From: Cryomorphaceae bacterium
GTDB lineage: Bacteria; Bacteroidota; Bacteroidia; Flavobacteriales_D; Sanyastnellaceae
Length of the DNA: 64,000 nt
Direction: 5' to 3'
Assembly: GCA_016124575.1 (NCBI GenBank)
Contig: WGNM01000034.1
Coordinates: 24,718 to 88,717 of the forward strand
In this document: piece by piece, positions 44,806-53,034 of the stretch
How the letters are laid out: every line of letters begins with the position of its first letter
How positions within the stretch are numbered: the first letter of the stretch is position 1
The notes under the pieces: model-generated
The model's database searches: none
What the model was told of the DNA's origin: nothing
Seen by the model: only the letters and a program-made list of their open reading frames with translations
Made by a program: the position numbers and the translations under genes

Positions 44806-45459
44806 ATGACGAATTTGATTGATACGTACCGACACAAAGGGCTGAGGAAACGGCTGATAGATGAGCTTCGGGAGATGGGAGTGAAAGATGAAAAGGTGCT
44901 TGGTGCTATGCTGAAGATACCTCGACATTATTTTTTATCGTCGGCTTTTCTTGAATTTGCATACGAAAACAAGGCGTTTTCTATCGCTGCCGGTCAAACC
45001 ATTTCACAGCCAATGACGGTTGCGCGACAAACGGAATTGCTCGAATTGAAAGCAGGTGAAAAGGTGCTTGAGATCGGCACCGGTTCGGGATATCAAACCT
45101 GCGTTCTTTGCGAACTCGGCGCGAGGGTCTACACCATTGAACGACAAAAGGAATTGTACGATACTGCCGGTCCGCTTATTCAAGCCCTAGGCTATCGTCC
45201 ACAACGATTTTTTGGTGATGGTTATAAAGGGAAATCACCTTTTGCACCGTTTGATAAAATCCTTGTAACATGCGGTGCGCCTTTTGTCCCTGAAGATTTG
45301 CTCGCTCAACTAAAAATCGGGGGTAAAATGATTATTCCTGTAGGAGAAGGAAATACACAAAAAATGATCGAACTTGTGCGTGTACAGGACAAAGATATTC
45401 TGACACGTGAGCACGGTGATTTTGCCTTCGTGCCCATGCTGAACGATAAAGCCCGCTAA
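44806..45459 (+). CDS. pcm: Protein-L-isoaspartate O-methyltransferase
   Basis: 217 aa. Repairs isoaspartyl damage in proteins using SAM. The signature GQTISQPMTVARQTELLEL (family: GQTISQPYTVA) is followed by SAM-binding motif I VLEIGTGSGYQTCVL and IERQKELYDTAG, then KILVTCGAPFVPEDLLAQLKIGGKMIIPVG. Length is normal. ATG 44806 immediately follows a -7 box, so the message is probably leaderless. It is followed 3 nt later by nnr, so the two form an operon (damage-repair theme: isoaspartate repair and NAD(P)H-hydrate repair). Confidence 0.95.
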   Translation: MTNLIDTYRHKGLRKRLIDELREMGVKDEKVLGAMLKIPRHYFLSSAFLEFAYENKAFSIAAGQTISQPMTVARQTELLELKAGEKVLEIGTGSGYQTCVLCELGARVYTIERQKELYDTAGPLIQALGYRPQRFFGDGYKGKSPFAPFDKILVTCGAPFVPEDLLAQLKIGGKMIIPVGEGNTQKMIELVRVQDKDILTREHGDFAFVPMLNDKAR

Positions 45460-45462
45460 CCA

Positions 45463-46932
45463 ATGGCTGACAAATTATTTCAAGTGGAGCAAATCCGTCA
45501 ATGGGATGCTACAACAATTTCGAGCGCTAAGTTATCTTCTCTCGATTTAATGGAGCGTGCCGCTGCTGCCCTTTGCCGCTGCCTGAATGCTCGATTTCCA
45601 AAGGCGAAATCCATTCTATTCGTCTGCGGCGCTGGTAACAATGGCGGCGACGGATTAGCAATGGCAAGGATACTCGCGAATGAAGGAAAGACCTGCACGG
45701 TGTGGTTCAGTGGTCGCGCTAGCAGCGCGGATGCAGAAGTAAATCGTGAACGTTTAGTGGGTTCTGATGTTTCAATTGTCACCTCAGCTCCAATTGATCT
45801 AAAGTTTGATCTCATAGTTGATGCGATTTTAGGAAGTGGTTTGAAAGCTGCCCCGAAAGGAGAAGCCAAAGAAATGATTGCGTTTGTCAATCAATGCAAT
45901 TGCGATGTGTTTAGTGTCGACCTGCCATCAGGTCTTCCTGCCGATGGTATCCCCGATTGGGAATGTGTTCACACGACTATTACAGCAACCATTCAAAGCA
46001 TGAAAAGAGCATTTATGCTCGATGAAAATGAAGCGTTCACAGGCGAGGTTGAGGTGGTTGATATTGGACTAGATATAGCTTTCGAAAAGGAAATGTCGTC
46101 GGATTGGCTGCTCACCAAAAAAGCAGATTTCGCAGATGTATTTAAATCCAGAAGCAAGTTTTCGCATAAAGGGTTTTACGGACATCTAGCGATTGTCGGA
46201 GGAAGCGAAGGAATGGTTGGCGCAGCTATGCTCTCAGCGCTTGCAGCTATGCGCTCAGGTGCAGCGCTCACTTCGGTTTATACAACCGAATCTGGCGTCG
46301 ATGCTGTGCATGCTTATGTGCCTGAAGCCATCGTTCGGGTGGCTGGTCAAGGTGCTATAAAGGTGTTTCCAAGTCCAGGCAAATACACGGCCTATGCAGT
46401 AGGACCTGGACTCGGAACCAGGGTAGATACTGCAAAACACTTTGCTGCGTGGTTGAATGCTGTCGATAAGCCCTTGATTGTAGACGCCGATGCGCTCAAT
46501 ATTCTGTCTCAATACAAAGAATGGCTCGATCGCTTGCCGAAGAACACAATCATGACCCCGCACCCCGGTGAGTTCGATCGCCTGTTTGGAGAGCATAAAT
46601 CGTCGTTAGATCGCATATCAACTGCTATGGCTGAAGCTAAAGAACGCAAGTTGATCATTGTCTTAAAAGGCGCTTTTACGCGTATTGCTTGTCCTGACGG
46701 TTCGCTTTATTTCAATCCAACAGGAAATCCTGGAATGGCAACAGCCGGCAGTGGAGATGCACTAACAGGCATTATAGGTTCTTTGTTGGCGCAAAGATAT
46801 GATCCAAAAACAGCGGCCATAGCAGGTGTTTGGCTGCACGGTAGGGCTGGCGATTTAGCCGCCGAAGAAAAAGGAGAAATAGGCTTGATTGCGCGCGACT
46901 TGATCAATTATCTGCCGCAGGCTTTCCGCTAA
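45463..46932 (+). CDS. Bifunctional NAD(P)H-hydrate epimerase / dehydratase
   Basis: 489 aa fusion (NnrE-NnrD). Residues ~1-210 are the epimerase (YjeF_N) with the Rossmann-like FVCGAGNNGGDGLAMARIL and DAILGSGLKAAPKGEAKEMI. Residues ~225-489 are the ADP/ATP-dependent dehydratase (carbohydrate-kinase-like) with AIVGGSEGMVGAAMLSALAAMRSGAALT, TPHPGEFDRLFG and TAGSGDALTGIIGSLLAQ (anion-hole and catalytic Asp in GSGD). Together they repair hydrated NAD(P)H. Adjacent to pcm (3-nt gap). Converges with no gap on the TsaC-like gene. Confidence 0.96.
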   Translation: MADKLFQVEQIRQWDATTISSAKLSSLDLMERAAAALCRCLNARFPKAKSILFVCGAGNNGGDGLAMARILANEGKTCTVWFSGRASSADAEVNRERLVGSDVSIVTSAPIDLKFDLIVDAILGSGLKAAPKGEAKEMIAFVNQCNCDVFSVDLPSGLPADGIPDWECVHTTITATIQSMKRAFMLDENEAFTGEVEVVDIGLDIAFEKEMSSDWLLTKKADFADVFKSRSKFSHKGFYGHLAIVGGSEGMVGAAMLSALAAMRSGAALTSVYTTESGVDAVHAYVPEAIVRVAGQGAIKVFPSPGKYTAYAVGPGLGTRVDTAKHFAAWLNAVDKPLIVDADALNILSQYKEWLDRLPKNTIMTPHPGEFDRLFGEHKSSLDRISTAMAEAKERKLIIVLKGAFTRIACPDGSLYFNPTGNPGMATAGSGDALTGIIGSLLAQRYDPKTAAIAGVWLHGRAGDLAAEEKGEIGLIARDLINYLPQAFR

Positions 46933-47553
46933 TTACAGCAGTCCTTCAATAGGTCCCAACCCTTCACGTATCACCTCTACATCACCTGTGGTGCAATCAA
47001 GCACTGTGGACGCAAAAACATGTCCGATACCGCCGTCAACAACGATGTCTACCAAATCGGCATACTTCTCATGAATCAATTCAGGATCGGTGATGTACTC
47101 AATGATCTCATCGTCGTCGTGAACTGAAGTTGATATAAGTGGATTGCCCAATTCATGCACGATGGCCAAGGTCACCGGATGATCTGGAACGCGAATACCA
47201 ATGGTTTTTTTGTTCGATTTAAATATCTTCGGTACACTGCTGTTGGCATTCAAAATGAATGTGTAAGGCCCTGGTAAGGCACGCTTCATCAATTTGTAGA
47301 TGTGATTTTCTACAGGTTTCGTGTACTCAGATAAGTGACTGAGATCCCGGCATACGAGCGAGAAGTTTGCTTTCTCGAGTTTTATTCCACGCACACGCGC
47401 AACACGCTCTACCGCTTTCGATTGGGTAAAGTCACACCCAATACTGTACACTGAGTCGGTAGGGTAAATGATCACACCACCGCCCTTCAAACAGTCGATC
47501 ACCTGCTTCAATTTCCTTGGATCAGGATTGTCAGGATGTAATTGTATTAGCAT
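46933..47553 (-). CDS. Sua5/YciO/TsaC-family protein (L-threonylcarbamoyladenylate synthase-like)
   Basis: 206 aa. Catalyses or resembles formation of threonylcarbamoyl-AMP for t6A37 tRNA modification. Conserved: GGGVIIYPTDSVYSIGCDF (the YPTDTVYGLG motif), KRALPGPYTFILNA, IGIRVPDHPVT and PLISTSVHDDDE. The KxR-type start (LIQLHPDNPDPRKL) and length make it closer to the YciO branch, whose role is less certain than TsaC/Sua5. A TACATTTA sequence ends 3 nt before the ATG, so the message may be leaderless. Convergent with nnr with zero spacing. Confidence 0.9.
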   Translation of the reverse strand: MLIQLHPDNPDPRKLKQVIDCLKGGGVIIYPTDSVYSIGCDFTQSKAVERVARVRGIKLEKANFSLVCRDLSHLSEYTKPVENHIYKLMKRALPGPYTFILNANSSVPKIFKSNKKTIGIRVPDHPVTLAIVHELGNPLISTSVHDDDEIIEYITDPELIHEKYADLVDIVVDGGIGHVFASTVLDCTTGDVEVIREGLGPIEGLL

Positions 47554-47597
47554 GTATAAATGTACGGCGAAACTGCGTTCTGGTTACCGTTTGGTGA

Positions 47598-48257
47598 TTA
47601 CTTGCCTTGCGACTTGTTGTAATCAGCCAAGAAAGTCTCCAAACCACTATCGGTAAGCGGGTGCTTCAAAAGGGCAAGCATAACGCTAAGCGGACCTGTC
47701 ATAACGTCTGCGCCGATTTCTGCGCAAGCTATTACGTGCATTGTATGGCGAACGCTTGCAGCCAAAATTTGAGTGTCAAACCCGTAGTTGTCGTATATCA
47801 GTCGAATCTTTTCAATCAATTCCAATCCGTCGGTGCTGATGTCGTCCAAACGACCGATAAAAGGCGAAACGTATGTTGCTCCCGCTTTTGCAGCCAATAG
47901 AGCCTGTCCGGCTGAAAATACCAGCGTGCAATTGGTGCGAATTCCTTTGTCGCTGAAATAGCGTATGGCTTTCACACCGTCTTTTATCATCGGCACTTTA
48001 ACAACGATGTTTGGGTGCAAAGCAGCCAAAGCTTCTCCTTCTTTAACCATCCCCGCGAAGTCGGTTGAAATTACCTCAGCACTTACATCTCCATCTACTA
48101 TTGCACAAATCGCTTTGTAGTGGTTCAAAATGTTCTCTTGACCGGTAATTCCTTCTTTGGCCATCAATGATGGATTGGTAGTTACTCCGTCTAAAACACC
48201 TAAGTCTTGTGCTTCGCGTATCTGGTCTAAGTTGGCTGTGTCGATGAAGAATTTCAT
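47598..48257 (-). CDS. fsa: Transaldolase-family fructose-6-phosphate aldolase
   Basis: 219 aa. Forms or cleaves fructose 6-phosphate (dihydroxyacetone plus glyceraldehyde 3-phosphate), or acts as a short transaldolase. The start [31 protein letters not shown] is the FSA/TalB3 signature; the Schiff-base Lys is in [12 protein letters not shown], and [26 protein letters not shown] closes the barrel. The length (~220) fits the decameric FSA subfamily; true activity (aldolase or transaldolase) cannot be told apart from sequence. Promoter box TACCTTTG at 48274-48281, 16 nt before the ATG. Confidence 0.94.
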   Translation of the reverse strand: MKFFIDTANLDQIREAQDLGVLDGVTTNPSLMAKEGITGQENILNHYKAICAIVDGDVSAEVISTDFAGMVKEGEALAALHPNIVVKVPMIKDGVKAIRYFSDKGIRTNCTLVFSAGQALLAAKAGATYVSPFIGRLDDISTDGLELIEKIRLIYDNYGFDTQILAASVRHTMHVIACAEIGADVMTGPLSVMLALLKHPLTDSGLETFLADYNKSQGK

Positions 48258-48273
48258 GTGTGAAAATTTTCCG

Positions 48274-48281
48274 CAAAGGTA
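48274..48281 (-). promoter_or_regulatory. -7 box of fsa
   Basis: Minus strand reads TACCTTTG, matching TAnnTTTG, 16 nt before the fsa ATG at 48257. Confidence 0.55.
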
Positions 48282-48405
48282 TGATACTGGTGTGGGGCCG
48301 ACAACAAAATTGTATTCACAAATGCCCCTTGTTTGTACACATCGAAATCAGTATTTTTCGCTTTTACACGCTAATCCGCATTCTCATCGTATCTTTACTG
48401 TGTAC

Positions 48406-50646
48406 ATGTTACACTTTGGTAAATATTTATTTTCGGCTTTTGCGATTTTTGTCGCTTTCGCAACTTGCGCCCAATCGAGCAACCCTGTCGGCAATGCTTT
48501 TTCTACCGGCAACAATTGTTATACAATCACACCGGCAATAGCATGGCAAAATGGTGCTGTTTGGTTCAATGATCCGCTGGATCTAGATGCCGATTTTGAT
48601 ATCACTTTAGACGTTTTTCTGGGCGCCAACGATGGCGGAGCCGATGGTATTGTCTTTGTCTTTCAACAAGTAGGAACCGCTGCCATTGGACTTCCAGGTT
48701 CAGGAATGGGTTTCGCTGGTTTTGCACCTTCTCTTGGTATCGAATTGGATACCTTTCAGAATCCAGAAGAGAGCGATCTCCCCCAAGATCACATGGCCAT
48801 TTTTCGCGATGGTGTCATCAATCATGCTACTCCTCAAAACCTGGCAGGACCTGTGATGATTAGTCCTTCAGGGGCCAATGTCGAAGACAACCAAGAGCAT
48901 GTCTTCCAAATTAAATGGGATGTCGCAAATGCTCAATTGCAGGTGTTTTTCGATTGTGAACTGCGACTTACGTTAAATCAAGATATCGTTCAAACAATTT
49001 TTGGTGGCAACTCAAATGTGTGGTGGGGCTTTACGGGTGCTACCGGTGGTTTGTTTAATGTCCAATCGGTATGCATCTCAGAGTTTGCCGTTGGTTTGCA
49101 AGAAAATTATGCGGTGTGTGAAGGTGAGTCTTTGCAGCTTGGTGTTGTTGGAGCCCCAAATGGGTCTTACGCGTGGTCGCCAGCAACTTTTCTCGATAGC
49201 CCTTCCATCGCCAACCCTACGTGCACTCCAACAGTTCCGATAAACTACACGGTGACATTTACCGATATCTGCGGCAACGCAACAACTCTCGAAACTTCGG
49301 TTACGTTGCCTTTGCCTACGGTCACAATATCTCCGCTTACTGAGGCTTGTGATGGGGAAGTGGTGACACTTACGGCAACAGGAAATGCCGATGTGTTTAC
49401 GTGGTCTAACGGCGTTGAAGGCAACTCAGCTTCTTTTACTGAAAGCGGCGAAGTGTCTGTTGTGGCTTCAATATCCGACTGCGAGGTCGAAGCTACGGGC
49501 GAAATTGTAATACATCCCACGCCAGTAAGCGCTTTGCCGGCCAATGTCACTTTCTGTGCGAATGAATCAGTGGTTGTCGACGCTGCTGCGTCAGATGCGG
49601 TTTCTTACGTTTGGGACGATAATTCTACCAATACTTCACTTAGTATTGATGCTTCAGGTACGTATGAGGTAACCATAACTTCAGCATTTGGTTGTGAAAC
49701 GGTTGCTTCGGTTACGGCAACGGCTCAACCTTTTCCTGAAATCAATTTGCCTGAATCGACGTTGTTGTGCGATGGTGAAACGGTTGTTTTAAATGCCGGA
49801 AATGCTGAAAATTACCTGTGGAGCACGGGTGCTACTTCAAGTTCTATCTCGGTAAGTGAAGAGGGTGTCTACACCGTATCGGCTGATATCGCGGGATGCA
49901 CCGCGGATGACGAAGCCGAAGTACTTGTAAATGTCAATCCGCAATTCGCTGTTCCTAATGCCTTCGATATTTGTCCGGATTCTACCGTGTGGCTCGTCCT
50001 TCCAATTCAAAACTACGAGTGGAGATGGGACGGTGCAGCTGTAACTGATAGCTTGATTCTCACAATCGGAACTCATGAACTTGAGGGCATTGACCCTGCA
50101 ACAGGCTGCATTTCCGCTTCTGGTGTTGAAGTCTCTGAATTGCCGAGAGCTGAAATAGAAATGGCTTCAGAAGCTGTGCTTTGTGAAGGTGGAGAGCTCG
50201 ATATTCCAGCATTTTCATTTTACAATGTGACGTGGAACACTGGTTTTGAGGGTGAAACTTTAAGAATTTTTGTCCCAGGCATCTACACGGCTTCCGTAAA
50301 TACTGTCTGTGGCGCCGCCACGGCCGAAATATCTGTTACCGAGGGAAAATGCGATTGTCCTGTTTTCGTGCCGAATAGCTTCAGTCCAAATCTCGATGGG
50401 GTAAATGAACTTTTCAAACCAACATTCGATTGCGAACCGATCAATTATCTCTTTACGATATACAACCGCTGGGGCGAAATCGTTTTTAGAACGAATGATT
50501 ACAATGTGGGCTGGAACGGTGCCGCTCCAGACAGAGAGTATTATGTCGCCGATGGTGTCTATATTTGGCAACTGCAAATGGAGTCGACGTTGGTGTCGGG
50601 TCCAAATGTTGTAGACATCAATGGTCACGTTGTAATTTTGCGTTAA
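48406..50646 (+). CDS. L-type lectin/Ig-like surface protein, T9SS type B (CHU_C)
   Basis: 746 aa from ATG 48406 (MLHFGKYLFSAFAIFVAFATCAQ), which opens a signal peptide; the frame is open further upstream but lies over fsa. Residues ~25-230 form a legume-lectin-like (L-type) domain (GNAFSTGNNCYTITPAIAWQNGAVWF, DADFDITLDVFLGANDGGADGIVFVFQQVG, GFAPSLGIELDTFQN, HVFQIKWDVANAQLQVFFD). From ~235 to 650 there is a run of Ig-like/SprB-type repeats with CEGES-type openings (AVCEGESLQLGV, EACDGEVVTLTA, FCANESVVVDAA, LCDGETVVLNAG). The C-terminus (NSFSPNLDGVNELFKP...YNRWGEIVFRT) is a CHU_C-type B T9SS domain. It is a likely carbohydrate-binding adhesin, possibly of the gliding-motility type. Confidence 0.92.
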   Translation: MLHFGKYLFSAFAIFVAFATCAQSSNPVGNAFSTGNNCYTITPAIAWQNGAVWFNDPLDLDADFDITLDVFLGANDGGADGIVFVFQQVGTAAIGLPGSGMGFAGFAPSLGIELDTFQNPEESDLPQDHMAIFRDGVINHATPQNLAGPVMISPSGANVEDNQEHVFQIKWDVANAQLQVFFDCELRLTLNQDIVQTIFGGNSNVWWGFTGATGGLFNVQSVCISEFAVGLQENYAVCEGESLQLGVVGAPNGSYAWSPATFLDSPSIANPTCTPTVPINYTVTFTDICGNATTLETSVTLPLPTVTISPLTEACDGEVVTLTATGNADVFTWSNGVEGNSASFTESGEVSVVASISDCEVEATGEIVIHPTPVSALPANVTFCANESVVVDAAASDAVSYVWDDNSTNTSLSIDASGTYEVTITSAFGCETVASVTATAQPFPEINLPESTLLCDGETVVLNAGNAENYLWSTGATSSSISVSEEGVYTVSADIAGCTADDEAEVLVNVNPQFAVPNAFDICPDSTVWLVLPIQNYEWRWDGAAVTDSLILTIGTHELEGIDPATGCISASGVEVSELPRAEIEMASEAVLCEGGELDIPAFSFYNVTWNTGFEGETLRIFVPGIYTASVNTVCGAATAEISVTEGKCDCPVFVPNSFSPNLDGVNELFKPTFDCEPINYLFTIYNRWGEIVFRTNDYNVGWNGAAPDREYYVADGVYIWQLQMESTLVSGPNVVDINGHVVILR

Positions 50647-50649
50647 AAT

Positions 50650-51561
50650 ATGGCTGGTAATTCTAAGATCGCTATCTACGGGGCGATTGGCGCCAATGTT
50701 GGCATCGCAATAATGAAGTTTGTTGCTTCTTATTTCACAGGTAGCGCTGCGATGCTGTCGGAGGGTATTCATAGTGTGGTCGACTCGTTCAATGGAGTGC
50801 TGCTGCTCTATGGTATTAAGCGCTCTCGTAAAGAACCCGATGAAAAGCACCCTTTTGGCTACGGAAAAGAAATCTACTTCTGGTCGTTCATTGTGGCGAT
50901 GTTCATCTTTGCTCTCGGCGGTGGTATGGCCATTTATGAAGGCATCATGCACATTGTCCACCCACACGCAACGAAAGATGGACAACTCCTGTGGAACTAC
51001 GGCGTGCTAATAGGTGCCATTTTACTCGAAGCAGGTAGCTTTTATGTGGCGTTTCGCGAATTTAGGAAGTCGATAAATGGCAAGGGAATCATTGCCGCGC
51101 TGAGGCAAAGTAAAGATGCTGCAACGTTCGCAGTGCTTTTAGAAGATACTGCGGCACTTGTCGGACTGGCAGTAGCGCTCCTAGGGGTTACGCTGAGCGA
51201 TGTATTGAATATGCCGATAATTGATGGTTTTACTTCCATCGCCATCGGAATAATCCTTTGTCTGGTGGCTGTATTTCTGGCAAAAGAAACAAAGGGACTA
51301 TTGGTGGGTGAAAGCGCATCCGATGATGATTTGAATGTAGTGCATAAGATTCTATCCGACAACCAACAAATTTTAAGCTACAGCAACATCAATACAATGC
51401 ACCTTGGGCCCGAAACAGTGTTGTTGGCGATTAAAGTCGATTTCGCCGATGAGATGTCGAATCCTGCCGTTGAGGCAGAAATTGTAGCCATTGAGAAAAA
51501 CATCAAAGAGAAACTAAAACACATTTCTAAAATTTACATTGAATCAACAAACTTGAAGTAA
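50650..51561 (+). CDS. Cation diffusion facilitator, ZnT9-like
   Basis: 303 aa CDF transporter with six predicted transmembrane helices. The helix 2 metal site is His-x3-Asp (SEGIHSVVDSFN) and GYGKEIYFWSF follows it, as in CDF proteins. The usual HxxxD in helix 5 is replaced by VLLEDTAALVGLAVAL, which is the form seen in SLC30A9/ZnT9 rather than ZitB/FieF; this makes zinc export unproven. The C-terminal cytoplasmic domain (DDLNVVHKILSDNQQILSYSNINTMHLGPE...IEKNIKEKLKHI) is a normal CDF dimer domain. It begins 3 nt after the lectin gene and its stop overlaps the next gene by 1 nt, so it heads a four-gene cassette. Confidence 0.9.
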   Translation: MAGNSKIAIYGAIGANVGIAIMKFVASYFTGSAAMLSEGIHSVVDSFNGVLLLYGIKRSRKEPDEKHPFGYGKEIYFWSFIVAMFIFALGGGMAIYEGIMHIVHPHATKDGQLLWNYGVLIGAILLEAGSFYVAFREFRKSINGKGIIAALRQSKDAATFAVLLEDTAALVGLAVALLGVTLSDVLNMPIIDGFTSIAIGIILCLVAVFLAKETKGLLVGESASDDDLNVVHKILSDNQQILSYSNINTMHLGPETVLLAIKVDFADEMSNPAVEAEIVAIEKNIKEKLKHISKIYIESTNLK

Positions 51562-51923
51562 TGATGAGGTTCATTGGAACTGTTTTGGTAAATGCGATTG
51601 CTGTGCTCTTGGGAGCCTATTTTCTGGATGGGGTGAATGTAGATAACTACACGAAGGCCTTTATTGTGGCGCTGGTTATTGCTTTACTCAATGCTTTTGT
51701 AAAACCGATTTTGGTGTTCTTAACCATTCCGGCAACTGTCGTAACACTCGGTTTGTTCTTGCTTGTAATCAATGCGGGAATCATCATGATGGCCGACTAC
51801 CTTGTAGATGGATTTCATGTTGCTTCATTTTGGTACGCTCTCGGTTTTAGTTTAATATTATCTTTAATCACTTCTTTGTTCAATCGCGCCGAAAAGCGAA
51901 CTCAACAGCGCAAGCAGGCCTAA
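51561..51923 (+). CDS. Phage-holin-family IV-like membrane protein (PF04020-type)
   Basis: 120 aa with four predicted transmembrane helices. The pattern MRFIGTVLVNAIAVLLGAYFLDGVNVDNY, then ALLNAFVKPILVFLTIPATVVTLGLFLLVINAGIIMMADYLVDGFHV, is typical of the 'phage holin family protein' annotation, a bacterial family unrelated to lysis in most cases. The function is unknown. The start ATG overlaps the last base of the CDF stop. A gene for a basic tail (NRAEKRTQQRKQA) ends it 13 nt before the SPFH gene. Confidence 0.9.
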   Translation: MMRFIGTVLVNAIAVLLGAYFLDGVNVDNYTKAFIVALVIALLNAFVKPILVFLTIPATVVTLGLFLLVINAGIIMMADYLVDGFHVASFWYALGFSLILSLITSLFNRAEKRTQQRKQA

Positions 51924-51936
51924 AATAGAAATCACA

Positions 51937-53031
51937 ATGAGCATCTGGGACAAACTCAAAGGCGAATTAATCGATATTATCGAGTGGCTCGATCCTACAA
52001 ACAATACAATGGTTTACCGTTTTGAACGGTACAACAACGAAATTAAAAACGGCGCTAAACTTACTGTGCGTGAGTCACAAATGGCTGTTTTGGTAGATGA
52101 GGGGAAAATTGCCGACGTATTCATGCCGGGCATGTACACGCTCAACACTGCTAACCTGCCCATCTTAGCCACGCTCAAAGGCTGGAAGTACGGTTTCGAA
52201 AGTCCGTTTAAATCAGAAATCTACTTCATAAACACCAAAAATTTCACCGATCTGAAATGGGGTACAAAAAACCCAATCATTCTCAACGATGATCGTTTTG
52301 GGATGCTCGAGATTCGCGCTTTTGGAACGTATGCCATTCGTGTAGTAGATGGTGGGAAATTCTTGAAAGAGATTGTTGGTACCGATGGGGAATTTACTGT
52401 TGATGAGGTAGATGGACAACTGCGCAGCATCGTGGTGACTCGATTTACAGATGCTGTTGGAGAATCGCGCATCCCTGTTGAAGGGTTCGCGGGCAATGCC
52501 AATGAACTCTCTGAATTCGCACTCAAAGCTATGGGTGAGGAGTTTGGAGATTATGGTTTGGAGCTGACAAAGTTTTTGATCGAGAACGTCTCGATGCCAG
52601 AGGAAATCAAAAAAGAAATCTTCGAACTGTCGCGCCTTGACCGCATCGATCTCGATAAATTAGCGAAAATGAAAGCCGCTAAAGCGATGGAAAAAGCCGC
52701 CGAGAATCCAGGTGGTGCTGCTGGCGCTGGCATGGGGATCGGAATGGGCTTCGTGATGGCTAATCAAGTGGGTGGGTTGTTCAATCAACAGACACAGCAA
52801 GGGGCCACGCCGCCTCCAATGCCCGGACAGGCGATGTATTTTGCGGGTATTGGCGGACAACAAGCAGGGCCGTTTGATATGAAGACTTTACAGTCGATGA
52901 TTGCTTCAGGTCAATTGACAGCCGAAACCCTTGTTTGGAAACAGGGCATGGCAGCATGGCTAGCTGCAAATCAAGTTCCTGATGTTGCCGCCCTCTTTGG
53001 TGCTGTGCCTCCACCACTGCCGAGTTTGTAA
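51937..53031 (+). CDS. SPFH-domain protein with C-terminal GYF_2 domain
   Basis: 364 aa. Residues ~15-235 are an SPFH (YdjI/virion-core-like) domain: FERYNNEIKNGAKLTVRESQMAVLVDEGKIADVFMPGMYTL is the family start, and FLIENVSMPEEIKKEIFELSRLDRI the end. A Gly/Ala-rich segment (about 247-285) joins it to a GYF_2 domain (YFAGIGGQQAGPFDMKTLQSMIASGQLTAETLVWKQGMAAW). Bacillus YdjI is a similar protein involved with PspA-type membrane stress. A zinc-ribbon membrane protein follows 3 nt later; such pairs resemble the Bacillus ydjI/ydjG arrangement. Location is cytoplasmic, membrane-associated. Confidence 0.9.
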   Translation: MSIWDKLKGELIDIIEWLDPTNNTMVYRFERYNNEIKNGAKLTVRESQMAVLVDEGKIADVFMPGMYTLNTANLPILATLKGWKYGFESPFKSEIYFINTKNFTDLKWGTKNPIILNDDRFGMLEIRAFGTYAIRVVDGGKFLKEIVGTDGEFTVDEVDGQLRSIVVTRFTDAVGESRIPVEGFAGNANELSEFALKAMGEEFGDYGLELTKFLIENVSMPEEIKKEIFELSRLDRIDLDKLAKMKAAKAMEKAAENPGGAAGAGMGIGMGFVMANQVGGLFNQQTQQGATPPPMPGQAMYFAGIGGQQAGPFDMKTLQSMIASGQLTAETLVWKQGMAAWLAANQVPDVAALFGAVPPPLPSL

Positions 53032-53034
53032 GCT

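Noticed and set aside
50260..50985. 241-aa minus-strand frame antisense to the lectin and CDF genes
   Set aside because: Histidine- and arginine-rich composition without a domain; the plus-strand frames have clear families.
51561..51923. Prophage holin
   Set aside because: The family annotation is historical; no other phage genes are near and the gene sits in a housekeeping-type cassette.
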